NCBI GenBank assembly: GCA_025403435.1
Contig: CM046354.1
Location: 37,178,459 to 37,242,458 of the forward strand
Length of the DNA stretch: 64,000 bases
From: Artocarpus heterophyllus
Lineage: Eukaryota; Streptophyta; Magnoliopsida; Rosales; Moraceae
Direction: 5' to 3'
This document shows, one piece after another, positions 23,718-35,332 of the stretch; positions within the stretch are counted from its first letter, which is position 1; each line of letters begins with the position of its first letter. The notes beneath the pieces were generated by a model. That model saw only the letters and a program-made list of their open reading frames with translations. It ran no database searches and was not told the origin of the DNA. A program made the position numbers and the translations under genes.

Positions 23718-26700
23718 GTGCAGGTTCATGCAATGGCATCTGGAGGTTTAGATTCTCAGACTGGTAATGCGGTTGTAGATGGTATGATCTTGGTTTCTAG
23801 ATCTTTAGCTCGCGTTTTATTTGATACTGGTGCCTCTCATTCTCTTATTTCAAGTTCTTTTGTACATGCCTTGGGATTAGAGATAGAAGAGTTTAATGAA
23901 CCCCTAGTCATAACTTCTCCCTTGGGGCGAGTGTGTGTAAATTGTATGTGTAAATCTTGTAAAATAAAGATTGGGGATGAGATTTTGAAAAGTGATTTGA
24001 TTATACTCCCTATGAGCTCCTATGATGTAATTCTAGGGATGGACTGGTTGTCCAGGTATAATGCAATTGTGGACTGCCAACTTAGAAGAGTGACCCTAGT
24101 GTCTGATAGGGGGACGATAATCACTTACCAAGGTGGTGGTGATTGGTTAATAAGTGAGCGTCTCATGAAGTCGTGTCTAGGAGGGCGAAAGAATCTAGGT
24201 TATTGTGCTTTTTTTGCCAACCTAGAGTGCGAGCCCTATGCTTTGAGAGAAAGAGTAGTGATTCCGATGGTTGATGAGTTCGAGGATGTCTTCCCCGACG
24301 AGTTGCCAGGATTACCACCGCATCGGGAAATCGAGTTTGGTATCGAGTTGTGTCCGGGGACAGCACCGATTTCTATAGCACCTTATCGGATGGCGCTGGC
24401 AGAAATGAAAGAATTGAGGAGGCAACTTCAGGAGCTTGCTGATAGAGGGTATATTCAGAATAGCACATCTCCGTGGGGAGCATCAGTTTTGTTTGCTAAG
24501 AAGCACAATGGGACTCTCAGGTTGTGTGTGGATTATCGACAGCTGAATCGTGTCACAGTGAAGAACAAGTATCCCTTGCCTAGGATTGATAAGTTGTTTG
24601 ATCAGTTGGGAGGTTCACGGTACTTCTCAAAGATTGATTTGCGGTCGGGTTATCATCAGCTCAGGATTAAGGAAGAGGATATTCCCAAGACAGCTTTTAG
24701 GACTCAGTATGGGCACTTTGAGTTTCTGGTTATGTCGTTTGGATTGACGAATGCTCCGACAGCTTTCATGGATTTGATGAACAGGATATTTAGGCCATTT
24801 TTGGATCAGTTTGTGATTGTGTTCATCGATGATATTCTTGTGTATTCTAAGACTTGGGAGGAGCATGAGCAGCATCTTCGGATCATGCTTCAGACTCTGC
24901 GAGAGCACTAGTTGTATGCTAAGAGGAAAAAGTGCGAGTTTTGGTTGACTGAGGTCAAGTTTCTAGGTCATGTAATCTCAGAGCATGGTATTTCTGTGGA
25001 TCCGTCCAAGATTGAAGCCATAGTGAAGTGGGAACAACCAAGGAATGTACCAAAGATTCACAGCTTCTTAGGTCTTGCTGGTTATTACAGGAAATTTGTA
25101 AAGGATTTTTCGAAGATTGCAGCTCCGTTGACAAGATTGATCAAGAAAAATGTCAGGTTTGAGTGGGATGAAGATTGTGAGCTTGCTTTTCAGGAATTGA
25201 AGAACCAGTTGACTTCAGCTCCAGTGTTAGTTATTCCTAGCAGTGACGAGCTGTATGAGGTTTATGCGGATGCTTCAGGGCGCGAACTTAGATGAGTGTT
25301 GATGCAGCATGGACGTGTAGTTGTGTATGGATCGAGACAGCTACGACCTCACGAGCGAAATTATCCTACTCATGATTTAGAGCTTGAGGCGGTGATTCAC
25401 GCGCTGAAGATTTGGAGGTGTTACTTGTATAGAGCGTCGTTTCAGGTCTTCTCCGATCACAAGAGTTTGAGGTATTTGTTCACTCAGAGGGATCTTAATT
25501 TGAGGCAGCGTAGATGGGTAGAGTATATGGAGGATTATGATTTTGCGTTGCAGTATCATCTCGGGAAAGCTAATGTGGTCGCGGATGCGCTTAGTAGGAA
25601 GTCTTCAGGGATTCTCGCTTGCTTGGCTTTTGAGGACTGGAGCAGGGATGCGACAGTGAACAAGTATAGGCTACAGTATCATGAAGACTGTGATCAAGTT
25701 TCGGTATATCATGTGAAAGCGACCCCAGCTCTTATTCAGATAGTGAAGCAAAGTCAATGGCAGGATCGGCATTTGTAGGGGATTTGGTCGCAGATCCAGA
25801 ACAGAGAGCAGTTTGAAGAATGGAGCGTGCATGCAGATGGATCGTTGTATTTTCGGGAGCGTCTTGCAGTTCCAGCTATCACCGAGGTGATGAAAGCTGT
25901 TTTGGATGAAGCTCATAGGTCTCAGTTCGCTATTCATCCGGGGAGCACAAAGATGTATCGTGATTTGAAGAGACAGTATTGGTGGAGAGGCATGAAGAAA
26001 GATGTTCGAGAGTACGTGGCCAAGTGTTCGACGTGTCTTCAGGAGAAAGCCGAGCATCAGAAGCCTGCAGGTCAGCTTCAGCCGCTTCCTATTCCAGGGT
26101 GGAAATGGGAGCATGTGACGATGGATTTTCTCACAGGTTTGCCGAGGACGGAGCAGTGGCATGATGTAGTTTGGGTCGTGGTCGACAGGTTGAAGAAATC
26201 AGCGCATTTCATTCCGTTTAGGTCGACGTGTTCGAGGAAGATTCTCGAGGATTTGTATCTATAGAACATTGTGAGGTTGCATGGAGTTCCTTTGTCCATC
26301 ACCTCTGATCGAGACACCAAGTTTAGTGCTAAGTATTGGAGGAGTTTTCAGGAGGCCTTAGGTATGGATTTGAACTTCAGTATGACGTTTCATCCTCAGA
26401 CTGATGGGCAGTCTGAGTGGGTTATTCAGATTCTCAAGGATATATTGCGTGCCTGTGCGTTGGACTTCGGCAGAAATTGGAAGCAATGTTTGCATCTGGC
26501 GAAGTTCGCATACAACAATAGCTATCAGGCGAGTATTGGTATGGCACCGTTTGAGGAGTTGTATGGGCGACCGTGTCGATCACCTGTGTGTTGGGCCGAG
26601 CCAAATGATAGGGTTATTCTTGGGCCAGATGAGATCCGTGATAGCAACGAGAAAGTCGCGGTGATTCGAGATCGATTGAGGGCAGCTCAGAGTCGACAGA

Positions 26701-27113
26701 AGAGTTACGTGGATAGGAGACGTAGACCCTTAGAGTTCGCGGTTAGGGATTTTGTTCTCTTGAAGGTATCGCCTCGTAAGGGAACTATGCGGTTTGGAGT
26801 GAGTGGGAAACTCACATCGAGGTATATTGGGCCGTTCGAGATCACTAAACGTGTTGGTGTGGTTGCTTATCGGCTTGATCTTCCGTTCGAACTCTCTCAT
26901 GTTCACGATGTGTTTCATGTGTCGATGCTTAGGAAGTGTCCACCTGAGCAAGGTAAGATAGTTTCATTTCGCGATGTGCAGGTTCAGGAAGATACGACGT
27001 ACGAAGAAGTGCCGATTCAGATCATCAACCGGAAAGTAATTAGTTTGCGTCGTCGTGAGATACCATTGGTAAAGGTCGTGTGGCAGCATCACGGGGTTGA
27101 TGAAGCCACTTAG
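23718..27113 (+). pseudogene. Tekay-1 pol: protease, RT, RNase H, integrase
   Basis: The frame is shared with gag. Protease has [12 protein letters not shown] near 23817. RT has [14 protein letters not shown] near 24620 and the catalytic FIDDILVY near 24823. RNase H covers about 25160-25600 ([20 protein letters not shown]). The integrase zinc finger ([10 protein letters not shown] to KCSTCLQ) is near 25935-26045, its core follows ([18 protein letters not shown]), and the C-terminal end is VVWQHHGVDEAT. In-frame stops lie at 24909, 25293, 25776 and 26262, and a TAG at 27111 replaces the Trp of the ATWELE motif. Domain content and order are complete, but the copy cannot make a full polyprotein. 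Confidence 0.93.
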
Positions 27114-27188
27114 GACTAGAGTCGAGTATGCAGGGATTGTATCCGCATTTGTTTTGTTTCTGAAATAAGATGTAAATTTCGAGGGCAA

Positions 27189-27211
27189 AATTTCTTTTAG
27201 GGGTGTAGAGT
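27189..27211 (+). other. Polypurine tract region, Tekay-1
   Basis: A G/A-rich stretch (TTTTAGGGGTGTAGAG) ends at the 3' LTR start and would prime plus-strand DNA. Confidence 0.75.
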
Positions 27212-27437
27212 TGTAACGCCTTGAGATTTATTTAATGTTATTGTAATATAAATGATGAATTAGTGTGCCATAATTAATGTTTCAACACTAATTTGATTAC
27301 TTGGTTGGATTTTGAATTTTTGGTTGTTTTGTTAATTTGGTGAATTCAAATGAATTCTTATTGTTTTAAAATGATGTTTTGAGTTTTAAAACATAACAAT
27401 TTGTAAAATGTTAAAAATATTCCGTTTTACAAAATCG

Positions 27438-27474
27438 TGGGCGGCACATGGTTTTCGCACAGTAAAACCGCCCA
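27438..27474 (+). promoter_or_regulatory. Inverted repeat just upstream of the Tekay TATA-like box
   Basis: TGGGCGG at 27438 pairs with CCGCCCA at 27468, and GGTTTT pairs with AAAACC inside it, giving a bulged stem of about 13 bp. The box CTATTTATT follows about 10 bp later. The same structure is at 37222-37258 and 44120-44157 in Tekay-2. Its role is unknown. Confidence 0.6.
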
Positions 27475-28074
27475 TTGTTTCTCTCTATTTATTCTCTCTC
27501 TTCCTCCTCTCTCCTCACTCTCTCAGATCTCTCTCTCTCTCTTCTCTTGCTGTGAGCCCCTCTTTTCCTCTCCCACTTGGTTTCTCTTACTTTCTCTCAA
27601 ATTCTCTCTCAAATTTTTGAATCAAATTCGAATCCAAGCTTCGGGTTAGCAAGAAGGAAGCTTGGGAACGTGATTTGGCAACCGAGAACGCGGATTGAAG
27701 CTTGGATTCGAGGTTAGTTTTGAAATTTCTAAACGTTTTCCAAAATTTTCAATTTTGTGCATTTTTGAAATCTTGGTTTGCTTGAGCTTAGAAAACCTTG
27801 GATTTGAGTTAAATGAACTTAGAACAACTATAATCTAAGCTTAGATTGAAAAAAAACGGATTGGATTCAAGATTTTTCATTTTTCTCCTCATTTTCTCAT
27901 TTTCGGATTTTTGAGTTTAAATCTTGTTTAAATGAGTTCAAATGTGCTCTAGTATGTTTTTCTATCAACTATGATTGTTTTCCATGCCTGGGATTTGAGA
28001 AAAACAGGTTAAAATCAAGATTTAGATTTTGGGGGAATCGAAAACCCGTGGCTGGATTTATGGGTTTTTCTAGT

Positions 28075-28245
28075 TCAGCAGCCGAACCACGTGTTCGGCA
28101 GGCCGGATTAAGGATCAGTAGGCCGGTGTTCATCTGTCCGGTAGGCCAAACCTGGGGAATGACCGGCAGACCGGACTTGGTTTCTGGCAGGCCAAACTTT
28201 GCAGTTCGGCTGGCCGAAGCAGTGAGTCCGGCAGGGCGGCCGAGC
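28075..28245 (+). repeat. GGCAGGCC array in Tekay-1 3' LTR
   Basis: Seven to eight variants of GGCAGGCC/GGTAGGCC/GGCAGACC are spaced about 20-24 bp. They are collinear with the array in the 5' LTR, apart from one extra unit at the start. Confidence 0.85.
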
Positions 28246-29968
28246 ATGGAAAATTTTGTGATTTTTCATCCGTTTTCACTGTTTTGAACCCCGATTTAAA
28301 TTCCAACCTTATAGAATGATTTTAAAGATACAAACGGCACACTAGGACATCATGAAATGATTTGGTAACATAGAATGTCTTGAACTAGATATTGGTCGAC
28401 TTAGTTGGTATCTAGGATCGTTCGTGGTTCCGCGGAGCTAACGTATAGCGGCCGGGATTACGATGTGGGACACCGGCACGAGTATCGAGGTAGGACTTCT
28501 ACCCCATTTCCTTGGTAGCCTAGTTTCAAAATGATTTGGCTTTGAAAAGGATTTCTATTAAAATGCCTTCAACGGTTGTTTGAAAATGAATTTATCGGTT
28601 ATATTTTAATATACCGTGAACTGAAATAAACTTCATAATAAATGTAAATGACAACACTCGGTAATTGGGTTTTGAATGATGATGATAATAAACATATAGG
28701 CATGATGCTATATCAGAGATCGGGTTGTATAGCGATCGACCTTGGGAGCAGGTCCCGAAACCCAGCTGGGCCACTACGGTGGTGATATTATTATGGTTTG
28801 CCTAGGAAAAGAAAATGATATTTCTAGTTGTCCGAGTAAACTGTTATGGGTAAGAACGGTTTTATTTAACTTTATTTATTTATTTATAAATTCAAGGTTT
28901 CCTTTAAATAATTCCTAAATAATGAAATGTTCCTTTAAATTAAATTATTTTATAAAACATAGTCCTACTGAGCCCTTCGCTCACATTTTATTTGTTTTAA
29001 ATTTCCGCCCCCCCTTCTAAGTGGTTTTCCATTTAGGTTTGGAGAGGATTCAACGAACAGGACCCATGAGCAATAGAAGGACTAGTAAATTTATTTGTAT
29101 TATTTAAATCAAGGCATGTAAGATTTTAACTTTATTTGTACTTGGATTGTGATTGTATTTATGATATTGTCAGTACCATGTGTGTGCACAAGTTGTGGGT
29201 CTGTGGGACCCATACTCGCGATGTTTACTCTTTATTATTAATTATTCATGCTATTGCTTTCTTTAAATTCTCACATTTTATATTTAACTCAAACCCTTAA
29301 ACTTTTGATTTTAATTAAATTCCCTTTTAATTAATCTAATTAACATGTCACGTCACCTCCCGTACTCCGGGGCGTGACAGTAACATCCTTCTATCAATTT
29401 TTAAGTGTTCAACATTGCTTTCAATCATTCTTTGGCCAAACTTGTTAAAAATTCTCTTTGTATGCTTAGTCATCTCCTAGTATACTTCATATTATATACT
29501 AAGCCTTTCTAAGAGTTGTGACAAGTGAGCTTAAACTTTCAAACACTTGTAAAACTGAGTGAATTGGGTTTCCGAAGCCTTTATAAAATTCAGGGTTGTT
29601 TTGGCGAGCTAGTCGCCATAAAATTGGCAAATTGTAAGAGGTCGTGGTAAGCCTCAGGTAGACAAGTCATCAAATTGTAATTAAAGTGATCATGCCGAAA
29701 AGACGATCGAAATAGTGGAAGAGGTCGAGTCAAGGCCTTGCTCTACAGCAATAGATGTAGGCATATTACCAAACTACTATAAATAGTGTTTGCATATCTC
29801 TCACATTACTCCTTTTATTTTACCAGCACTTATATTTGTTTATGGTACTTGCATTTGTTATTTATTGTTTATTTTTCTTGTGCAATTAAATTATAAAATT
29901 CTAATAATTGTAAAAAAAATTTAAAAACCCAATCACCCCCCTCTTGAGTAGCTATTCTTGAGCTAACA

Positions 29969-32275
29969 ATTTGCTCAATTCAAACATGTTTCAAGTGTGC
30001 ATTTTGCGGTGCAAATATTTGTAACAGCGGACAAAGGATCAAACTTTATTATATGCTCCCTATTTCTTTCATGTGTGAACTCATATAGTCCATAGGCATA
30101 AATTTTGTTGGTCCCATAGTATACAAATTAATTACACATAGAATGCGGTTTGACAAGGAGACCCACTACAAATATAATGTGGTTGGTCATATAGTCCATA
30201 GACATTGCATGGATTGACACCAAATACAAATTATAGATAGAATGCGGCTGTTCACACAGTCCCTAGACGTGACATGGATTGAGAGGAAACCTTAAGATCC
30301 AAAATTAAGCCTTAGAAATAATATTACAACTCATATTTTTCCATTGTCATAGAAAGAACGAAATCCAAAGCCTTTGAGACTCTTATAGGATTGTGTAAAT
30401 ATATAATTGTATAATTTGATGCGGCCTACTATGGAATGTGTTCTTTTTTAGTTGAAAGTTGTCCTTCTATTTTCTCTATTAAAGAAAAAGACAATATGAT
30501 AAGCTAAATTTTTTGAGGTGGAGTGTATAAAAATAGTTTTGAATCATTAAGATTTTTTAACAAATTTTCCTCTATACATTAATTATTACATGCTGAGTTT
30601 TAATTTTGATGGGCTTCTATTTTCAAATTTAATATAAGAAATAACAAAAAATTAACAAAAAAATTATAAAATTTTGTAATTTGTGTTATGAATTTCCAAA
30701 GTTAATTAATAAACTCAACTAAAATAGTTGTATTGTAGATTTACAGCTCGTTTGAGAAATGAATATGAGTCAAAAAAAGTATGAATTTATATTGAAACAA
30801 TTTAAATTTTATGAAAAAAAAACTTGTACAAAATGAGTTTTAACCTAAATTTTAGTTTAAATTCATTTCTAAAATGACTTATTAGATAAAAGTTAAGTTA
30901 AAATTTTCTAGCTCAATGTTGGCTCCTTTGAAAACTTCACAAGGCGAAAAAGAAGATAGATAAGGCAAATATCAACACAACATTTCCGCTGAAAATTTTA
31001 GCACCACAAATTATTGCGTGGGATGAATGATTGCCCTTTCATTATTAAAGCTTTGCTATTGACAATGCCAACTTGTCGCAATGTTTTTTGATATTAAATA
31101 TACCCACAAATTATTGCGTGGGACGAATGATTGCCCTTTCATTATTAAAGCTTTGCTATTGACAATGCCAACTTGTCGCAATGTTCTTTTGATATTAAAT
31201 ATGCCCACTTGTCATTCTATCAACAGTCGACTCCAGAAGACCATTATTTTTTCCATTCCCAACTCTCTGTAGAAGACCATTATCTGTTCCACTCCCACTC
31301 CTGTGCTCCGCCACATCCGAAAATAGCAAGGAGATTGTTTCTAGTACACGATCCAACAATTAAAGTAACCACTCATAAGCCGTTTGATAATCAAACCGTT
31401 TAGCTGAACGGTTCAAACTGATATTGAGTAGAATAATAATTAAAGTTAATTTAAATGAAAGAGACGGTTTTAAATTGGCTAAATTTTTAAAAACTAAACT
31501 TTATCTTTGTTCAAGTTCACATAGTTTGAACCATTTATAATAGTAAAAATCATTTTCATTCTTATTTTCTTTTTATGAACTATATTTCAAACACTAGTTC
31601 TCCTTTTAAGCTTTATGTGATACAGTATTCTTGTTTTAAGCCTTTTAGGGTGTTTGACATAGTGGTTAGAACCATTGGTTAGAACTGTAAACAGTGTAGC
31701 ATGTGAGACTTTTACATTATAGCAACGTTTTTGTTTTTACTGTAGCATATGAGAGCTTTATATTATTCTTAATTGAAAATTGGTTAGAACCCACTAATGC
31801 TAAATAAGCTATTTATGTTTTAAACGTCAGTTTAAAACCATCATTTAAACCAAATAATTTAGAATTATAAAGCTTTAAACTACATAATTTTAAACTCGCA
31901 TACAAACAAACCTTAAGGAAAAAAGAATAAGTAATCCTTACTCCAATTACTATTGGAAAACGTAGCGACCGAGAGTGGCCGAAGGTGCATTTGAAGTCTT
32001 TTGGTGGTACGCGCGCGTGGCACACTACCCACAATGTGTAAATATATGCCGATTTTTTAAAATCGGGGGACAGGCAAGGGTTGAGTTGCACAGTAGATGT
32101 TGTGGACCCGTGCGCATGTTATAAAGATTCAAATTTGTAAGGTAAATGGGACGTCTTTTTTTTCGCCGGACAGCAGGGACGGGTAACTGCGAAGGGAGGA
32201 AATATAGAGAGATTACTTATTTCCAAGAAGTACGAAAAGAGCATACTCAACAAGTGGATTAATTCATCTACTTGG
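29969..32275. other. Intergenic AT-rich sequence with local duplications
   Basis: No gene was recognised. About 29995-30200 resembles about 18190-18420. A 100-bp tandem duplication lies at 31004-31204. A more GC-rich stretch at 31930-32270 could be the remnant of a promoter or UTR next to the Copia-A insertion site, but no coding sequence supports that. Confidence 0.5.
31004..31204. repeat. 100-bp tandem duplication, two copies
   Basis: The unit starting CACAAATTATTGCGTGGG is repeated at an offset of 100 bp (31004-31103 and 31104-31204), with only a few differences, so the duplication is fairly recent. Confidence 0.9.
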
Positions 32276-32710
32276 TGAAAAAACATAAACGAATTCTAAC
32301 ATGCTTGAATCTTTATGCATATAGAATTAAAATGGAAGCGTGAAAGATTTTATACCTGCTATTGCACTGCACTGTGTAATACAACCTTGAATTGCTGCAG
32401 TCGTATATTGGACCACTGGTTTGGGTGCTTCTATCACTCAAGCACTCAATACGATGGTGTATAAAGCTGGATGAGAGAAAGGTGATAGGGACCAAACTTG
32501 TGTTCAACAGAAACGTGAAAATTTTTTCTGGTTTTCTCTGCTACATTTCATTTGCTTCCATCAAGGAAATATATAGCACCCAAGAAAAATCAGTTACCAG
32601 TGCTCTAATTGATGTTTTAATGAAAATATAAATAGGAGACCATTAGAATTCAAAACTGTTAAAAATTGATTGGTTTCAATTGGAAACCTTTAGAATTACA
32701 ATCGGTTACA
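32276..32710 (-). repeat. 3' LTR of Copia-A (435 bp)
   Basis: It starts TGAAAAAACATAAACG and ends CAATCGGTTACA. It is the same length as its partner at 47548, with a handful of base differences. Confidence 0.95.
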
Positions 32711-32723
32711 TTCTCCCACTTGA
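32711..32723 (-). other. Polypurine tract, Copia-A
   Basis: On the minus strand this reads TCAAGTGGGAGAA directly before the 3' LTR, a typical copia PPT. Confidence 0.9.
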
Positions 32724-33017
32724 TCTCCATATTTAACCTTATATTCATTAAAACCAAACCTTCAGAAAACAAATACATAAATCATGGCGATAATTTCTCT
32801 AAATTGTGAGTATTATCTTCCATGTATTACAATGTATTATTTCTCAGACTTTATTCCTTATATGGTAACTTAACTTTATGAATAAACCCAATGTTTATTC
32901 TTGGTCCCACCAAATGTGAATTTTTCTCTAAAAACTTTATGCGCAAAACAAATATGAGAAAACATCACAACTGAATAAGAGTTTCATTAAGACTGTAAAT
33001 TGTATAGACAAACAAAT

Positions 33018-33788
33018 TTACATTATGGAACCAAGTCCCATCTGTACAACATGATCCTTAAATGACTTCGGTGGCATTCCTTTTGTCAGAGGATCTGCGA
33101 TCATCAATTCAGTGCTTATATGCTCAATGACCACTTTATTTTCCTTAATGCGTTCCCTTATGGCTAAGTACTTAATGTCGATATGTTTACTTCGACTGCC
33201 ACTCTTATTATTCTTAGCCATAAAGACAGCAGCTGAATTGTCACAATATATCATTAATGGCCTAGACACAAAATCTACAATTCTAAGGCCTGATATAAAA
33301 CTCTTTAACCATACACCATACGAAGTAGCCTCAAAACAAGAAACGAACTCTGCCTCCATCGTGGAAGTAGCAACCAACATTTGCTTTCCACTCCTCCAAG
33401 ATACAGTTCCTCCGGCTAGCATGAAAATATAACCTGAAGTTGATTTTCTCGAATCAACACAGCCAGCAAAGTCTGAATCGGAGTAGCCAATCACCTCTAG
33501 AATGTTAGTTCATCTATACATAAGCATGTAATTCTTTGTACCTTGAAGGTACCTCATCATCTTCTTTGCAGCCCTCTAGTGGTCAATGCCAGGGTTACTC
33601 TGATATCTTCCCAACATTCCCACAGCAAATGCAATGTCAGGTCTTGTGCAGACCTGAGCATACATAAGGCTTCTGACAGCTGAAGCATAAGGAATGTTGC
33701 TCATTTGAACTTTCCCGAAATTATTCCTTGGACATTGGTTCAAACTGAATTTATCACCTTCACAATGGGTGCTACACTTGGTGAACAA
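33018..33788 (-). pseudogene. Copia-A RNase H
   Basis: The minus-strand frame 33494-33018 has GYSDSDFAGC, STSGYIFMLAGG, STMEAEFVSCFEA, YCDNSAAV, SKHIDIKY and the terminal IADPLTKGMPPKSF block. Together these are a complete copia RNase H ending in a natural stop. 33788-33576 is the linker from RT (SAVRSLMYAQVCTRPDIA). A frameshift and stop lie between them (33495-33575). It would degrade the RNA strand during cDNA synthesis. Confidence 0.9.
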
Positions 33789-34631
33789 TCTTTCATCCGA
33801 AATCTGTCTAAGACTTTATTGATATAGGTTTCCTGCGATAGTCCTAAAATGCATCGAGATCTATCCCTATGGATCTTTATGCCAATGACATAAGATGCCT
33901 CACCCATATTCTCCATATCAAAGTTCTTAGAAAGAAATTGTTTCACCTCATATAGAAACCCCTTATCATTGGTTGCAAGAAGGATATCATCCATATATAA
34001 AACAAGTAAACAAATCTTGCTCCCACCGACCTTCTGGTATATACATTGATCCATGATGTTCTCTTCAAAGCCAAATGAAGTGATGACATCGTGGAATTTC
34101 AAATACCATTGACAGGAAGCATGTTTTAAACCATATATAGATTTCTTGAGTTTGCACACCAATTGCTCACCATCACTAGAGGAGAATCCTTCAGGTTGTT
34201 TCATGTAAACCTCTTCCTCTAGATCACCATTGAGGAATGTCGTTTTCACATCCATCTGATGTAACTCAAAATCAAAATGAGCTACTAATGCCATGATCAC
34301 ACGAAGGGAGTCCTTTTTAGATACAGGAGAAAAAGGTCTCAGTGTAATCTATACCCTCCCTTTGGGTGAATCCTTTAGCAACGAGTCTTGCCTTATGTCT
34401 CTCAATGTTGCCTAATGAGTCTTTCTTTGTCTTGAAGACCCATTTACATCCAATGGCTTTTACACCATCAGGCAACTTGACAAGATCCCAGACTCCATTA
34501 GATGACATAGAGTTCATCTCATCTTTCATGGCATCATACCATAAGTTAGATTCCTTACAACTCATGGCTTGTGAAAACGTTTCTGGATCATTTTCGGCTC
34601 CTATGTTGTAGTCAGACTCTTGTAGATACAC
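33740..34631 (-). pseudogene. Copia-A reverse transcriptase
   Basis: 34631-34317 reads LVKLPDGVKAIGCKWVFKTK and [22 protein letters not shown] one-base shift at about 34310 moves the frame to 34300-33740, with QMDVKTTFLNGDLEEEVYM and the intact catalytic box YMDDILLA near 33990. All conserved copia RT blocks are present, so only the frameshift breaks this domain. Confidence 0.92.
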
Positions 34632-35332
34632 AATATAGTCACTAGGAATGGCTGAACGCCTTACTCTAGTAGATCTCCTTAATGCTGGTTCAACATTCTC
34701 TTGAGGAGCATGTTGATCAGCTGGCTGTTCAATTGGATCTACTACTTCTTGATCAGCAGTCTGTGGAACTTGAATGACTGGCTGTTGTTCAACATGCGTT
34801 TAAACTGTAGGCGTGTTGTGTATAACAATCACTCTATCATATGAAGTGGAAGCTTGAGCATCTGTATGATCTTTCTCTAGAACAGTGTTCCAGGATCGAT
34901 CGCTCCCACTGATCAAGTCATTCTCTAGAAATTTGGCATTTCTTGATTCCACAAACCTAGTGGTATGTGATGGACAATAAAATCTGTATCCCTTAGACCG
35001 TTCAGCATATCCAACAAAATACCCACTTATGGTTCTTGGGTCTAGCTTCTTTTCTTGTGGATTATAGACTCTCACTTCAGACGGACATCCCCAAACATGT
35101 ATATGTCACAAACTCGGTTTCCAACCTTTCCATAACTCAAACGGTGTCTTTGAGACAGCCTTGGTTGGAACTCGTTTAATATATACACAGCCGTCTTGAG
35201 AGCTTTAGTCCACAAAGACCTAGGAAGCTTGGAGCTGCTAAGCATGCTCCGCACCATATCCAACAATGTTCGGTTTCTTCTTTCTGCCACACCATTTTGA
35301 TATGGAGAACCGGGCATAGTATACTAGGCAAC
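34632..35332 (-). pseudogene. Copia-A integrase, distal part, and linker
   Basis: Reading resumes at the Tekay-2 boundary with YTMPGSPYQNGVAERRNRTL, which holds the catalytic Glu, then WTKALKTAVYILN. It shifts frame near 35072 into NPQEKKLDPRTISGYFVGYA and ENDLISGSD. Stops at about 34800 (TAA) and beside the insertion (TAG) are consistent with C-to-T changes in Gln codons. The linker is Pro/Gln-rich (VEQQPVIQVPQ). Confidence 0.88.

Larger units (their letters stand above)
20313..29379 (+). mobile_element. Tekay-1: full-length Tekay-type chromovirus
   Basis: LTRs are at 20313-22473 and 27212-29379, with a tRNA-Met PBS, a gag-pol frame and a PPT in order. The flanks GTAAT (20308-20312) and GTAAC (29380-29384) form a TSD with one mismatch. 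Total length is about 9.07 kb. The LTRs differ visibly more than those of Tekay-2, and the coding frame has at least nine in-frame stops, so this is the older of the two full copies. Confidence 0.92.
27212..29379 (+). repeat. 3' LTR of Tekay-1
   Basis: It starts TGTAACGCCTTGAG and ends GGGGCGTGACA. It carries the GGGCGG...CCGCCC inverted repeat at 27438-27474, a TATA-like CTATTTATT at about 27485, the C/T tract, and GGCAGGCC-type motifs at 28078-28240. An extra motif not in the 5' LTR lies near 28080. The C run of the 5' LTR is only about eight bases here. Confidence 0.92.
19587..29968. mobile_element. SIRE/Maximus-like copia solo LTR, split by Tekay-1
   Basis: The left part (19587-20312) starts CGTTGGCTCCAAG, a decayed TGTTGG. 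The right part (29380-29968) ends CTTGAGCTAACA after a CACCCCCCTCTTGAG stretch typical of SIRE-type LTR ends. The flanks carry an exact 5-bp TSD, ATTTG (19582-19586 and 29969-29973). Removing Tekay-1 (20313-29379) and one copy of its TSD leaves about 1.3 kb, a plausible solo LTR. TATAAATA-type boxes lie near 20235-20270. The lineage call rests only on the LTR end. Confidence 0.7.

Noticed and set aside
31640..31900. Possible hAT-type MITE (GGGTGTTTGACATAGTGG start)
   Set aside because: No matching inverted end or 8-bp TSD could be found, so no element is claimed.
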